Positions 28,905 to 43,300 of a stretch of DNA of 64,000 bases are shown piece after piece. Within the stretch, counting starts at the first letter, position 1. Each line of letters starts with the position of its first letter. The notes below the pieces were generated by a model. The model was not told the DNA's origin. It made no database searches and saw only the letters and a program-made list of their open reading frames with translations. The DNA comes from Anas platyrhynchos (Eukaryota > Chordata > Aves > Anseriformes > Anatidae), in assembly GCF_047663525.1 (NCBI RefSeq), contig NC_092589.1, positions 62,367,501 to 62,431,500 of the forward strand. Reading direction: 5' to 3'. The position numbers and the translations under genes were made by a program.

Positions 28905-31145
28905 TAAAAAGAACACCTTTATTATTCTGAAAATTGAAAGCTTTTATTAGTAAAATACTTTCTTGCAGTGCTCAAGAGCTAGAGTTCAAGTTCAACAACC
29001 TGAACTAACAATCAAAGCTAAGAATGTTCTCACAAACACCCTAGGAAGTGGTTGGTGTGACTGTCTGAAAGGAACCTATTTATTAGAGTGAAACCTAAGC
29101 CAAATTTATTTTCTTCTCCAATGAAGAAAAAAAAATAAAAAATTCTTGCATCCCTTTCTCTCACTGCATAAAAGTGTGTAAATAAGTGCTCATCTCTTTA
29201 TTTCGTGGAAGTTCTTTGTAGGTTCTTTGTGGGGTTCTTTGTAAGTGAGTTTCCCATTCTTATACAGAATTATGTAACATCCCCATTTGTTTCATGCAGC
29301 TGTTAGAATACCAAGTTCAATATTTATAATGTCAGAAAGAGTAGGAGGTATTGTCCGCTTCTAAATCAGGCTACTTGGTAGAAGTGACTTAAAATAAAAC
29401 AGAAATACAAACCCTAGAAACTATCTTTGTGAAACCTGCAGAATTTCAAGGAGATTTCAGAGTAAAATGATTTTCTTTTTCCTATTATGCAATGTTTTAG
29501 AACAAAAAAAGAGGGGAAGGTTCTAAACCAGAAGCATATTCTCAGGAAAGGTGACTTCACACTACATCAATAAATATATTAAAATGTTGATTAAAATGAT
29601 AGAATATCTTTGTTACATAAACTTTTGTATTTTTGAAGAAGGAATCTTGAAAAGAAAATAACTTTCATGCAACATATTTTTAAATAGCTAAAATGTAAGG
29701 TAAAAACAAAGGAATGTCGCATTACAGCTGCTACAATTATTAAGGCCAGCCTCTCTGCCACTTTGGTCCCATCAGGTAGTACCCAAATTCCTTAAGTAAT
29801 CCCGCCGAATCCAATGGGAAAGCTCACAGAGTAAGGTACAACTGTTGTGATTAACAGTGGCAGAATCTGACCTTAAGGTCATTTTAATAAACATTCTGGT
29901 GACTTGCTATTTCCTAAGGACCCCTTTTCATAATACATTCCATAAAAAATAAGCTCTAGAAAGATACAGTTTCTTCTGCTCCAATATCCCGGACGTTTGG
30001 AAATCCTGATAAGAACAAAATGCTGCCTGCTTGTCACAGTGATGGAAATACCCAGCAGAACATCTGTACCCTGAGGATCACATAAATAGCAATGCTAAAC
30101 TGTCCTCTGCAGTTAAACTCTTTCAGCTCTTTCTACTCTTTCAGCTGCTCTGACTTTTCCCCGCTGACAAAACAAGACCACAGGTCTGCCGTTGTCATCT
30201 TGGTTCACAGGTTAAAAGATTCTCTCCGTGGCCAGCAGACACTAGCACTAGAGAAAAAGGAATGATAAAAACCAAAAGTGAGGAAGATTTATTGTTTGGG
30301 TCATCATCATCCCAGGGCCAAATTATTCCCAACTGGATGTTCTTCGATATTTTGTCTAGTCTGTCTAAAGCCTCTACAGAAGAAGGAATATGGGCCAAGA
30401 CTAAGCAAATTTGGCAAAACTGCTTGGAGAAACTGACATTCTTCCAGCTGCAAGCCAAAGAGCATTAGTCCATCACTTTTAAGAGCACAAAATCTACTGA
30501 CATTTTAAGCACTAGATTCACTTCAGCTAACATCTGTCCTCAGCCTGCTTGCAGCGGCGCCAGGTCCACGAATGCCACGCATATCTTTAGAAGCAGAACT
30601 GTACTGGGGAGCAGCCACACAGACAGCAGAGCAGGATTTGCTCTTGTGTGCACTGACATGAAAGATTTATGTAAAGGCTTTAGAAAATCACAAGAGATAT
30701 GTTTAGTCTTCAATATCAGGACATGCAAATACAAACTTAGCTGCAGAACAAGCTGCATGACTGCATTACCAAGGTATTAGCTGGTCTGGCAGACAGAGAA
30801 GCAATGCAGCTACAGCTGATACGAAGCTACTCTAAAGCAAGCAAATACTCACAGCACAGGGACTCATTTCCAGTTCATCATTGGAGGAAAGGATATGGCT
30901 GGTGACTTTTTGAGGTGGGCTTTGAACCACAAAATCTCACAGGATCTTCTGCCCTTGTGCTTCCTACTGTCAGCAGCTCCTGCAGCCAGGTACCAGGTAC
31001 CCATGATGGGGGACACCTATAAATAAAGTCCCAAACATAACCATTCCCCTCCAGCACCTCTACAGATGTGTGTAAGACCAAATCCTGATTTTTTAAATTT
31101 GCTTCTGGTTATCAAGCTACATTTTGCCCAATTGCATAAGTTTAG

Positions 31146-31260
31146 GATTATAGAATGATAGAAGAGCCCAGGTTGGAAGGGACCTTGTAAGATCATCAGA
31201 TCTAATCATTCATGGGAAAAGGGAGCCTAAAAAGAGATTATCTAGCACCCTGTAAAGTTT
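31146..31260 (-). mobile_element. CR1 3' end fragment, inverted
   Basis: The plus strand reads TATAGAATGATAGAAGAG, then CCAGGTTGGAAGGGACCTTG, AAGATCATCAGATC and TATCTAGCACCCTGT. This is the reverse complement of a CR1 3' terminus. Only about 115 bp remains recognisable. Confidence 0.8.
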
Positions 31261-33140
31261 ATATTCATGAGACAAAGAGAGTACAAAAATGTCAAACTAT
31301 TAATTAAAATTTAATAGTCTATTAAATAGACAATTTAAAGTTCTAGTATACCGACAAAAAGTGTCTTTTGAAGTGTCATATCTTATGTACACCTAACTTG
31401 TTGACAGTATTTCAACAATAGAAAATACAAACATGGTCTTTTATCTCCCTGCATTGTCTTCTACCTGCTGTCTCTGGGCAGTGAGAAATACCATCTGTTT
31501 TATGGACTGACCTGTCTGGGTTAGAAGAAATGATAAAGGCACAAACCAACTAGTGCTCTCATTGAAAAAATGCTTCAGGTCTCAAGTGCAAACTGTAATA
31601 TCCTACAGAGATTAATATAAGCATGCCAGGTTTATGGTTATTCATTATTAAGCTTCTGGGAAAATAGAACAATATATCCTGATAGCTTAAAATACATATT
31701 AGATCCTCTGAGTCACTGCTGATTATTCAGCCCATATTTCTGTCACCGTATTTCAAAATTACCTGAGAGCATTTTGAATTTGTAAAGTTACAGGAAAAAA
31801 TGGCAAAAATAACACTTTCACCCTTAAACAGGACACTCAAATGCTGACTGTAATGGAGTTGCATCAAGAGAGCAGGCAGAAAATGGAAGGAAAGAGCACG
31901 AGGTAGCTAACAATAACTTCAAGCTGGCCCTCCAAGGTCAGCTACCTAACCATGTCCTCAACATTGTATGGATTGTATTTCTCGCAATGGGACATAAAAG
32001 CCCATCGTGTTCTGCTCAAGTGAATAATTTGCTCTGGTCACAGGACTGAGGAGCCAAACATTTCTAGCAAACGTGAATACTTAAAGCCCTGTTTTAAAGT
32101 CTGTGCTTACATTGGCCTGGGGAGGAGTAACCTGGGCTGCTGCATTTAAAGCATAAGTGGATTTCTCCATCAGAAGGGAGGAAAAGGCAACATAATTAGC
32201 CAGCTCTTCTTTTGCCTTTCAAAGCTGTTTGTCATGGTGGGGAGGTAGGTGAGCGTGCGTGGTGGCCCAGCTGGGGCCTGGCGCTGCTGTGGTAGGTACT
32301 GAAAGCAGTGCTGGGGAGCCCATACTTCCAGCAGGTGAGGCAAACGACAATGAGTGTGTAAGGGGAAATGTGCAATGAGAAATAACAAGGCATAGGTAGG
32401 CCACGGCAGGCTGGTAAGTGAAAAGGTAAATACTTTATCGCCTTTGTTTTACACTCTCCGAGGTCGTTTTAAACTCCCTGAGGTCTCACCTCCCCTAGCC
32501 TATCCTCCCTGCTTCTTGAGGTAGATGAGCTGAGCAACTACTTCATTTACCATTTGCCACAGCTCCCATCGGGAGGATGTGGCCCGTATCCCCTGGCTCT
32601 GGTCTCCCTGGGATTCATGCTGCTTTCACAGCCCTGAGCCTCTCTGCTCCTGAAGGCAGATCTCCCAAGAAAGGCTGTGTTTCACATGCAACCTTCAGGC
32701 TGCCAGAACAATAAGTACACCACAGGTTTCCTGCTTCGTGTATGTGAACGATTAACCACCACACCTTTACATTTATAATTCAGCAATTCCAGTGGGGAAA
32801 AAAAAAATAAATACCAAAACTGTGTTAAATAAACAGCCATGCTCTGAAGTTAATGGGGTGAATCCATTTTTATATAGCTGTATCTAAGGCTACAATTTGA
32901 TCCCAGCACCACCTTGAGCTTAAATACAACCTCGAGGTTGGACCTACTGTTAGCAAAAGGCTGGGAGGAGCAGACCTTGCTGACTGGAAGTCTCCCCGCA
33001 GCCTGCCCCAATCCTCAGGAGATCCTACAGAAAGCTAGCTTTATGAGCAGCTCTCCTTCAACCAATGCTCAACCCTTCTGAGCAGGTATTTGGTAGGACC
33101 TCTTCACTGCTGCTGATGTGCTACCATTTAAAGAGAAACA

Positions 33141-33170
33141 TAAATAAATAAATAAATAAATAAATAAATT
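33141..33170. repeat. (AAAT)n tetranucleotide array
   Basis: Seven to eight perfect AAAT units. Confidence 0.9.
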
Positions 33171-36100
33171 TAAAAGGAAACAAAGAAAAAGCACCCCCGG
33201 TTTTAGTTTCTCACAGTTTCAGCCTGGAAATTGCACAGGGGCTAACGAGTGAGCCCCGGCCCCCCTCCATCCTCAGCCAGATCAGCATACAGCATTCCAC
33301 CCTATGTTTACAGCTGGGGAGAAATTGAATTACCTACATAGTATTATTTTAGTATAAACGAACAGGAAGACTTCACCAAAATTGATGACCCAGCGGGTGT
33401 TGCCCCTCCCTGACTGTACTGTATACGCAGAGCTTTCTAGACTCCAATTTATTGGTTTGTCAGAAACTTCAGTTATTTTCATCAAGTTGAGTTTTACATT
33501 AAACATTCCTCCCCTTAATTGGAACCATGCGGATACATTTGGGCAGCATCCATATTCCTGCTCAAATAAAAGGGGTACTTTGTTACAAATTCAGCATACT
33601 TTGCTGTTAAATTATATTTTGCTAGCAATTACAATTAAATATGAAGTTCACACTTAATAGCAAACCTTGTAATCACGTGGGAGTAGTTCTCCTTCCATGA
33701 ACATCATGCGTGGGTGGGAGAAGGGAGAGCTCTGCAGCCTCATTTTAATAATGAAATAAACAGTTCTGCTGGTGAGTAATTCAGGGATTTTAAAACAGGG
33801 CAGTGGCAGGATGGAAGTTGTTTAAGAAGCTTATTTAACCCTCTCACCTGCTACTTCTAGCTCTCTCAAGAGTTACCCACCCAACTGCAGGCAGACCGAA
33901 CGATTTCAGAAGGCATCTTTGAGCTGGGGCAGGGTGCTGTGTCACACCTGGTTTTATTCTTGCTTTTAGTCCCCATGTGAAAATTGCTGAGCATAACAAA
34001 GTCATACATGCAGAAAGCTTTTAAAATCCTCTTTTTTTCCCCCCTTGACTTCCGAGTTATAATAACAACAGTTCTTTAAATTATGCTGCTTCTCTGGCAT
34101 TTGTCTTGGAAAACAGGTAATGTTGTTCTGCAAATTGAGATTTCATTTTAAATTTCATTTGTGGTTTTATGCTTTTGTGCTTGTTCCCATTAGCCACAAG
34201 TGCGCTTGTTTGGAAGGATATCAGGGGGTTTCATTAGAAGAGGAAGAGGAGACATTTTGCTATCGTCAGTTCAAAGCTGGTCCTTTTGACTCTAAAAGCA
34301 GAATGTGAGGTGTTACAGCTATTACATGTTGTGGTGATGTTTCCACTAGCCTGAATCACATTTCTACTGACACGTCATGAAATTACTGAATACAAATACA
34401 ACAAAAGATACAACATATAATACTTAATATAGAAAAATACAAAAGTATAATAGCGTACAATTAAAAATATATAATTAAATATACTTGCAAAAATATAATA
34501 CAGGAAAACCTGTAAAAATTCTGAGTTTTTTTCAAGGGGGAAAGAGGAAGTGGGGGAGAAGCATTCCGTTTGGATATTTGCGTGAGGAAAACTTGTGAAA
34601 GACTCTAGGGGACAAGCTCTCAGGAGGCACCAGAATGAAATCTGTAAACTCTGCTTTACTAAAGCAAAGAAAACCCAATATTAACCTGATGAAAGTACCT
34701 CCTCTCAGCTCCAGCTGATTTCCTAGTCTTTGCTCTTAAAATCTCTTGCCATCTTGCAAAGGAACCTCATTTCCATGCTATTTGGAAGCAGCTGGAATTT
34801 ATCCTCCACGTCAAGCTGACTCTGCCCAGCTACTGCCACCCATTGCTCTGAGGAACTAAACCCACACACAGGCTGTTCTCACTGCAGAGCCCATCTCTGG
34901 GTGGCTCACTCCGTGGAGTGAACTGCTGGACCCTCATGGTCATCCACAGAGCTGATGTCCCTCCTGTGGTCCTGGGCCAACCACTGTCACAGGGTACATG
35001 GCTTCTGCTGCTAGCCCTCCTCCTTGCCTGGGCAGCCATTACCCTTGGAAATATCATAAATATTGGCAAGTCCATCTATTTTAATTATTTCACAGTGTGT
35101 GTTGGAAGTACTAAAGATTCCTTTAAATATTTTGAGGGTTCCCAAACTAGGTCCAACTCAGAAAACACTTTTACTTGTGACAGTTGAACTCCATGTTCCT
35201 CTCATCACTCTGCTTTCCAGTTGTAATTTCATTTCAAGCCAGGAAAAAAAGATTTTCTTTACACTGGGGCTTTTCTAAAAAGATGACAAACATGACTGCA
35301 TAGACAGCAAATCAAACTTTGGGATTTATGCTGTTGGATTTGTTTTGAAATTTTACAAAATAATGACTCTTAATACATCCTAGAAGTAGCACCGCTCTGT
35401 TAGGAAGTCCTGATGGGTCCCAAAGGACTTCCCTGGCTGGTGTTTCTCGTGGTTTATTTCACAGAGATTCTTAGTGCCGTGCTCCAGCTCACACTTTCTC
35501 CGGAGATGGCCAGATTTCCCTGAGGCAGACAACATGAGAAAATTGCAGCTGAGGAGACATAACCAGAAACATGCTACTGAGCCTGAAGCACTGTATTCTT
35601 TCCAGAGCTTGAATCAAGTCCCCATCATCCTGTAAATATGCCTGAAAAGGTACTATGCAACAGGCCACATCCTGCACTGAAAATGACTCTGCTTTGCACC
35701 GGTGGATTACTTCTGCTCTTTAAACAAGTCCCCTTCAACAACACATATTCTCATCTGTGCATTTTTAATAGAAGCATAATTTTTGTCGTATGTTATAATG
35801 AATAGCATACAACTGAGCAGTGCGCATAAGACTGTAATTCCATCTGGGAGTTTGTTGACATTGATAAACCACTCAGGTTTTGCTTTTGTGGCTCATGCCA
35901 TTACAGCAGCTCAACAGGATTACAGTCCTGTTATGTACAGTTGGTCGTAGACATTATACCGTATGAAAATGACTGTATATTTTATTAAAGAAAAGGTTTG
36001 AATTTAAGTATGAAACTGAAAATTCTCATCAACGGTCTGATAATATGGAGTTAAAAATGATCTTTATATTATTAGCTGAGCGCCTTGTTTATTTTATTTA

Positions 36101-37971
36101 AGATTCCTCATCCTAGGCAATGAAAATAGTTTAGTTGGATTTAACTATATCTATACTGAGGGACTGAAGAATTTCCCTTGTAATTTTGTGGCATCACTAC
36201 TTTTATGGTATATGAAAACCAGAACATTGAACTGCCCATAAAGGAAAGTGAACCAGACAAGTCTAGTAATTTCATAGTCTAAACTGAGTTAAACAGATAC
36301 ACACAAAAGCAGATAAACAATGAAAACTGTGGTTTCACTTTTTTTTTTTTTTCATTCTAAATGTTAACTGTGATAGCAGTGGTACTCCCAGGGATTGTTT
36401 AAAATATGAAATAAAATTTTCCTTGAATTTGACTATAATTAATAGATCAACTGTGTGTCCATTTCCCTCAAAATGAAGCTTATGTTAAGACACATTTCCC
36501 TCATGTCTGCTTTTAAAGCCATGAAACCCCTGTGATCAGGTGCTTTAATTCTTCTGCACTTTTTTCCCAGTTTGGATGGATTTAAAAAACAAAAATAGGT
36601 CACATGGCCTGGTTTCCAGCATGGCCTCACTCCACTTATTACCATCTAGTTCACAGTGATGGCATTGATGAGTCCTGCAAGGTCCAGGTTGTTCTAAACC
36701 AGATAGAAGGGTGATATTTCTGCTAAGAACTTTTCTGTTTGTATGAGCCATTGCAAAGGCCTTCATCCCCATCCCACCAGTGATTTCACGGAGCTACTGC
36801 TCACCTCGCACCAGCATGCCAGATTCAGATGACCCGATGCTGCTCCCCCTGCTCAGCTGCAGCCTCTCCAGCGTGTTGGGTGAGGGCAGGGGACTTGCAG
36901 CACCCCGTTCAGCGAGATGAGGGGAAGAAACCAGAGGGCCAGGTCAGTGGAAGCTCTTCCACCTGAATCTATGTGCTCTGGATCGCACACTGGAGGCTCT
37001 GCAGGTGGTACAAAGCTTCCAGACAGAGAGAACATTCAACAAGTGTCTGCTTTATAGGACAAGCTCCTATTTAAAGTATTAGGAGACTTTGGGGTAAACT
37101 TGCCAATTTATCCCAATTCCATGTAGCTTCAGACTCCACTCTGGACTAGAAAACCTGAATCCTATCTTTCATTCTAACAGTGCTCCCACACCATGGATAG
37201 GGCCTTCTCTGTAGTATGAAGTATTCGCAGATCTCATTTTCACTACAAACTCTTCTAGTGGAGATGTGGTGTATATCGGCAGGAGACTTTTGCTAGCAGT
37301 GTTTATAGCAGCTACCCAAATGACATAAGTTGTACCTCTCAGTAGAGCTTTTCCTGTTATAAGAACATTAACCAGAACTGCCGATCTAATTAGTGGTATG
37401 TTTCTTTTCTTCTCTCCCCATGCTCTTAGCTGACAAAGCTGTATATGCAAAATGTTTGAATGCAGACAGACCTACTACTTCTGGGGAAGCCGCACAATGG
37501 CCAGTAAATGATTCCAGCATTGATGGGGGAGCGGCGGGGGCTGAAGTGATACAGCAGTGATGTGTGATGAAGCAGCCTTCTGATGGATCCTGGGCAATGG
37601 CCAACAGTAACACAAAAAAAATCTGGGGTGGGATTTAGGGTTGCAGGTTGCTCTTACAGAAGTCCTCCAGACCAAGGTAAAAGGAAACAGAAGACAACCA
37701 CCAATGAAGTGAGCTTCTTAGTGATTTAAGGCGCTTAAATTCTCTCATTCAACATGTGTACTAAACTCTCAGTCTTAAAATATCACAACAATTAGAAAAA
37801 CTTCAGGATGTCTCCTTCCCACTCAATGCTGTCTTCGTCATCCAGATACATCTCCTCACTTGACTAACCAACACAGATTTTCCTTCTGGTAACATCCTAC
37901 AATTACAATGACTCCTGGGAGAGGAAGATGGAAAGACCCTAAGACATGGCTGCATGCTTCTGTCTTGCGCA

Positions 37972-38085
37972 TCACAGAATCCCCGAGTCAGGCTGGAAGA
38001 GACCTTCCAGATCATCAAGTCCAACTGTCGACTTAGTGAGTCCCATCACTAAACCATTTCTACAACAATTATTTCCACTTATTAT
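37972..38085 (-). mobile_element. CR1 3' end fragment, inverted
   Basis: The plus strand reads ATCACAGAATCC, GGCTGGAAGAGACCTTCCAG, ATCATCAAGTCCAACTGTCG and CACTAAACCAT, the typical inverted CR1 3' end. The following 200 bp may contain further eroded CR1, but I cannot follow it. Confidence 0.8.
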
Positions 38086-39806
38086 TCCTATACTAACCAT
38101 AATCAAACTTTTCCACTCTTAAAGAATGTGAGGACAGCATGGAGCTTCCTGCCTAGCAAATGTTGAAGCTTGCATGTCCACTCAGCCTCAGTTTTACACT
38201 GCTGTCTTCCATTTACTAAATTAACTATTTACTAAAGGCTGCAGTTGTTACAACTTCTTGTTCCAGAGGTCCCTTTCCCACAAGGTTACCTGTCGGCATC
38301 AATAATAACATTGTCAGCCAAGTAATTAAGTCATCCTCATTACTAATGCAACACAGAAAGAACACAACTTGATTCCAGGCAGAATCTGCAAGACTGTCAG
38401 TTTTAAAACATGTTGCTTAAAGTAGGCAAATTTGATCTGGAGTCATTGAAAGAATAAATTTGGAAGACTACCAGGTCATTTCTACAGAATCCCTTTCGTA
38501 AATGTAATTGTGCTTTAATAGAATTTACACTACATACACACATAAACAAGAGAAAATTAGTATATATCAGTTATGATAATGTTTTCTGCTGAGCACTGAA
38601 AAATTACTGGAAAACCACTTAATAATGGTCATGTTTTATAATACTGTCAGCTGAGTGATTTCCTGCTCTAAGGAAAGGCACAGCCCTGCTGTGAATTTCA
38701 CTGGGTTGCACTCTGGGACTGTTCCTATGTGTACAAGTGTTCTTAGTAGTTATCTTGGTTGTGATTGCATAAACTGAAGTTCAGAACTGACCCTTTGCTC
38801 TGACAAAAGCCAGAGAAAGAAGATAGTTTTGGTACTACTGGAAGACAAATGAAAGATTTTTGGTATTCATTTTTGAAGCTTTGGTTTTATCCGAGGATGA
38901 CAGTGTGTGTAACCTTGTAAATACACCACTGGTAAACCATTTCAAGTAACACCATGAGGATTAGGGAGATATGAACCCTTTTAAGACTATTTCAGACATT
39001 TAAGAAAATCTTTGCAGCCCAAGTCTAGGGGCAGTGAACAGAGTATGAGAGGACCTACTTTCTCTAACCTCAGCTCTGCCAGTTGTACAGGGTGTTTTAT
39101 CTCCTTGGATCTTACTATTGTCTGTTTTTCCTTCTTCTTTTCCTACTTACATTTCAGCATCTCTACCACAGCTAATTCAGTAATGCTCCAAGCTTTATGT
39201 ACAGCACCACTGCTGTAATACAGCTCCTAATAGTTTGTTTACCTCAAGACTGACAAATGGGACACTCCAGAACAAATTAATCAGTAAGCACATTAAGACT
39301 GTGTAACTCATACAGAAGGGCAGAGTTATTCCATAGGCACTTCTACCAGAATTTCTGGGAGATTTAGGGCTGGCATGGCCAAGCACATCTAGAAGGGGCT
39401 GGCAGATGAAAGAGGTACAGCCACACAACAAGCCCCCTCTTTCCCCACTCCCATTAGTTCCTTTATGGGGCTCACCATTTAGATCAGAGCTGCAACTACC
39501 CCCCTACAACACAGATCTCAGCACCGATCTGGGGTATCTCAGTTGCTGAATTATTTTGACCCCCACCATCCAGATGAACCATCCCTGTCAAACTGCCTTG
39601 TTTTTTTTTGCTGTACTGCATTTTGGCTCCCTGGCTCTCCTCTAACACAATTAAGAGTGCCAAACCAGCGCAAAACCCAGCTTTGTCTAACTTTTAGGTC
39701 ACAGTGGAGCTTGGAGACATTTAGTGGGCTTTTTTAAGAAAGCCTTATGCAGTTTGAAGATGGATAATAAATAATGAGAGATATTGTTCCCCAAACATAC
39801 TGGGGG

Positions 39807-39809
39807 AAA

Positions 39810-39841
<32 letters not shown>

Positions 39842-39842
39842 A
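39807..39842. repeat. Poly(A) run with one G
   Basis: About 35 A interrupted once by G. It explains the phenylalanine-rich minus-strand frames nearby. Confidence 0.9.
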
Positions 39843-42800
39843 GGAGACATTATCGTAAGAGTTAAGATCTGATCTGTTCTGCATTTTGTAGGGCCATTTT
39901 GCTTCCTAAATTCAGTGAAAGCAGCACTGTGCATTTTTTTTTTCTACAGAAATATGCATTTGTGGTTTTGCCCATGTTACATAAAGCAAGGCTTCGGCTC
40001 CAAGGCCTAGTAGCTGTCTTGTACAAAAGGTGGGCACACAGTTCTGGTTCCTTCTAACAAAATGGGGTGAAACGGCATGTCCTGTATGTCTTTCCAAGAT
40101 TTCAGAGGGAAGGAAAACATTACTTTTTTAAATATACCATCCTGAATGAAGGTGCTGTGGCAGAGGTGACAAGGATCTTCTACTGTATTAGAACTCTCCA
40201 TCACTAATCATTTTCTTCCTAGGACTAATGAATCTTGAAGCCAGATTTAAGAGTCTGCATATCACCTTCCACCAAAAACAGTGAGGATGAAGGGCCCAGC
40301 CGTCTACCTGTACTTGCTCCATCTTGCTTTAAAAGCAGGGTTAGTTGAAATGTGTGCTTACATTTGCTGGGATTTGTTTAACTGACTCCTCATAACCTAC
40401 TTTCCACGTGGGTTTGCAGTCTCACAGGTTGCAACTTGAGTTCTACTGAGCGCAAAACTGCAACTTTGAAGAGTTTTTAGGTGGTTGTGGTCAGGGTAAA
40501 GTGGCTATTTGGTGCTGTGTGCTCTGTTTTTAAGCTCTGACCCTGCCTTTGATCTGCTTCCAATGCCTTCCCTCACATACAGTCCACTAACAGAGCACAA
40601 TGTGCTTCTTTCTGTGAGAATTTGTGTTGTTGTTTTTTGTGTGTTTGTTGTTTTTTTTTTTTTTTAATGGTTGGTTTGGTTTAGGTTTTTGTTTGTTTTT
40701 AGGTGAGAGATTCTCCCCATTCTCAACAAATCTGAAGTGTTTAGTATTAGTGGCAACAATTTAGTATTAGTGGTGACTACTCTGACTCCAGCAGGAAACA
40801 CATGAAATAAAAAAAAAAAAAGGCTACCTAACTGAGGCTTTTTCATATTAAAGCAGGGCTCCTTAAATGGTGAATCCTGCTCTGGCTTCAGCTAGCTTTG
40901 TTCACAGCATAACAAGAGCCTGTGCACCAAAGGTACAAGGCAGATGTTTGAGTTAGTCATCAGAAGCTTCCTTCACGGTTCCCGAGACATAGGCGCTTCA
41001 GTTCACCCACCATTTTAAATAGCTACTTTAAGATGAGACTGAATGATCACATTTTTACTTTTTTTTTTCCACTGAGAGTAAAGAGTGACATGGGTGATAA
41101 CTGTACTTGCAGGTACATAGCTTTGCTAAACCAGCCTTGAAGTCATAAGCAGAGACAAGAGGGGAGAGATCGGGCCACTTACCAGAGGAAAGGGAAAACC
41201 AATTTCACCATTAAGTCCCATGGTCTGCTTCAGCATTTTACTTTAGAGTCACTAAAGAACAAAAGCAAAGACCCAAGAGTTTACTTGGGCATCAAGGAGT
41301 AAATTTCTTTCCCCCAGTCCCAGATCAGGATTGCATCCATTAAACTACAGATCAAGATCTCTCCTGCCCCAGGATGTCACCATTCCTGGCTGCACAGGTC
41401 TACCTGCAGCGGGGCAGGGGTAGGGACACTCCCTCCACACAGAGACTGAGAGGGTTGGGTAACTTTGTAAAAAAGATAAGTAAAAACTGCTGTTAAAGAA
41501 ACTTCCTAACACAGGAAACAGCTAATAAAATGAACATTCATTTGCTAGAATAAAATTTACCCAGTAAAGTAATGTACAATTAAAAATTCTTAAGCACTTT
41601 TTAAGTACAAATGAGTGTGGAACTCTGTCATCATTATTATTAAAGTCAAGAAATATATGTGTAGAGATAACACAAATATCTACAAGTACATTACCTCTCC
41701 CTGTAGGGAAACTGCCATCCTCTTGGAGTGTGTATATGTACACATGCATACTTGTATGTGTGTGAATAAAGGCAGAGCTGGATTGAGGAAAGGAAACAAT
41801 TATATTTGTCCAGTCTCTCTGGGAAACAGAAATTCAGATTATAATGTATTTTTCCTTAAATAAACAAACTACAAGTTGCAAAATAACAATGTAGAAAATT
41901 CACCTTTTTATCAGCACAGATTTCTGAAGTACTAGACTAAAATACATTTTATAAGATGATGAATTTGTAAATGTTTTCAAGAGTAAAACAAATATCATCT
42001 TAACCTCATGCTTCTTTTTTTTTAACTATAGCTATGATTAAGAGAACACATTAATCTAACTGCTTGGTGCAAGTGGTAGTTGCTGTCTTGATTTAATGCA
42101 TACAACAAATTAGCTCATGTTTAAAGCTGTAAGGATTTGTTTGGGCTTCTCATAGTCTGTTTGCCTTAATGTTATCCTACCATGCTATCTTCTAAGTACG
42201 GGAAGTTTACTTGGAAATGTTTATTTATTTTTTTCAGTTGACCACAATTCCTTGAGATAATTGTTTTAGCATTGCCTTTATGGCTGGGCTGTTTCAAATC
42301 TATATAGCATACCAAAATTATCTTGTGAGAACCTGCTGAATTCTTGTTAGTTTTCTCCCAGGATCCGACACTTTAAAAATGCTTTTTGTCTTTCAGCTTT
42401 TTAAAATGCTGTTCTTTTCATCCCTGAGGTCATTTTCTGACAATAAGAGCTAGTGGGCTTCTAAGCCCTCTACTCAAAGCAGCTTCAAGGCATTTCCCTC
42501 CACCTCAGTTCTTTGTTTGATGAGTTTGCTCATGTCTACCCATGTCATTTTCACCAAGGTTCAGCACAGAATTTCAGTAACGATTGCTCAACAACTAGCC
42601 AGCAGTGGACTCCAGGTCTTCCAGGCCACTCAGATGCTGCAAACTGCCTTCAGACTGGGGAACCACTGCAGCCAGAAAGAGTCAGTCCCTCAGAAGCTGA
42701 AGAGTACAAGGGACCACTGCGACTTCCTATAGGAACTACAGAGACATTGCAAGGATGAGAATTGGGTAGGTCTGAACAAAATTAATTCATGATCCAGTTA

Positions 42801-43141
42801 CAAATCAACTCACCACCTGCATAAAGCTGTTTTAGGAAAAGAATGTCAGCACACACTGACAGTCTCCAAGCCCAAATATTACAGCAGTCACACCACAAAA
42901 ATCTATCTCTAGGTGGCACATCACATGACCATCAAAATACAGAATACCAATAAGTCATTTGTATTTTGGGGGACTCTTCACCAAGTATTCCCCAGGTTAA
43001 ACTTCTCTTCCATTGTTACTGAGAGACTGTGGCTTTGTGTAGAGGCCTATCCAGGACAAGGATCCATGACACATATACTTATCATGAAACAGCCTATGAC
43101 CTGAAGAGCTTCCAGGCTAGGCAGATGTAGCACTCAGCAGG

Positions 43142-43163
43142 AAAAAAAAAAAAAAAAAAAAAA
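43142..43163. repeat. Poly(A) run
   Basis: Twenty-two A, directly left of the possible old repeat at 43185. Confidence 0.9.
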
Positions 43164-43184
43164 GCCATGTTACCTCCAGTCTGA

Positions 43185-43300
43185 GGTTGGTGAGCTGATG
43201 GACAGATTTGCTCTAGGTTTCACAGTAATCACTGGCAGAACTGGGAAACAATCCAAGGCCAGCATCGTAACTATTAAACCATGCTTGCTCTCCTGGCATG
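43185..43300. repeat. Possible old SINE or LINE relic
   Basis: The phrase CACTGGCAGAACTGGGAA followed by AACTATTAAACCATGCTTGC resembles the 'cagagctgggaa...ctaaccactagacc' end of a repeat widespread in amniotes. It directly follows a poly(A) run at 43142-43163. Evidence is limited to this likeness. Confidence 0.3.

Larger units (their letters stand above)
28905..37971. other. Intergenic, apart from the CR1 piece and AAAT array
   Basis: No coding exon was seen. 34380-34505 is extremely AT-rich. 33280-33660 and 35730-36060 are repeat-free, motif-rich AT sequence that could be conserved noncoding DNA. A 7-bp stem hairpin (AACAGGA/TCCTGTT) lies at 35913-35932. Confidence 0.55.
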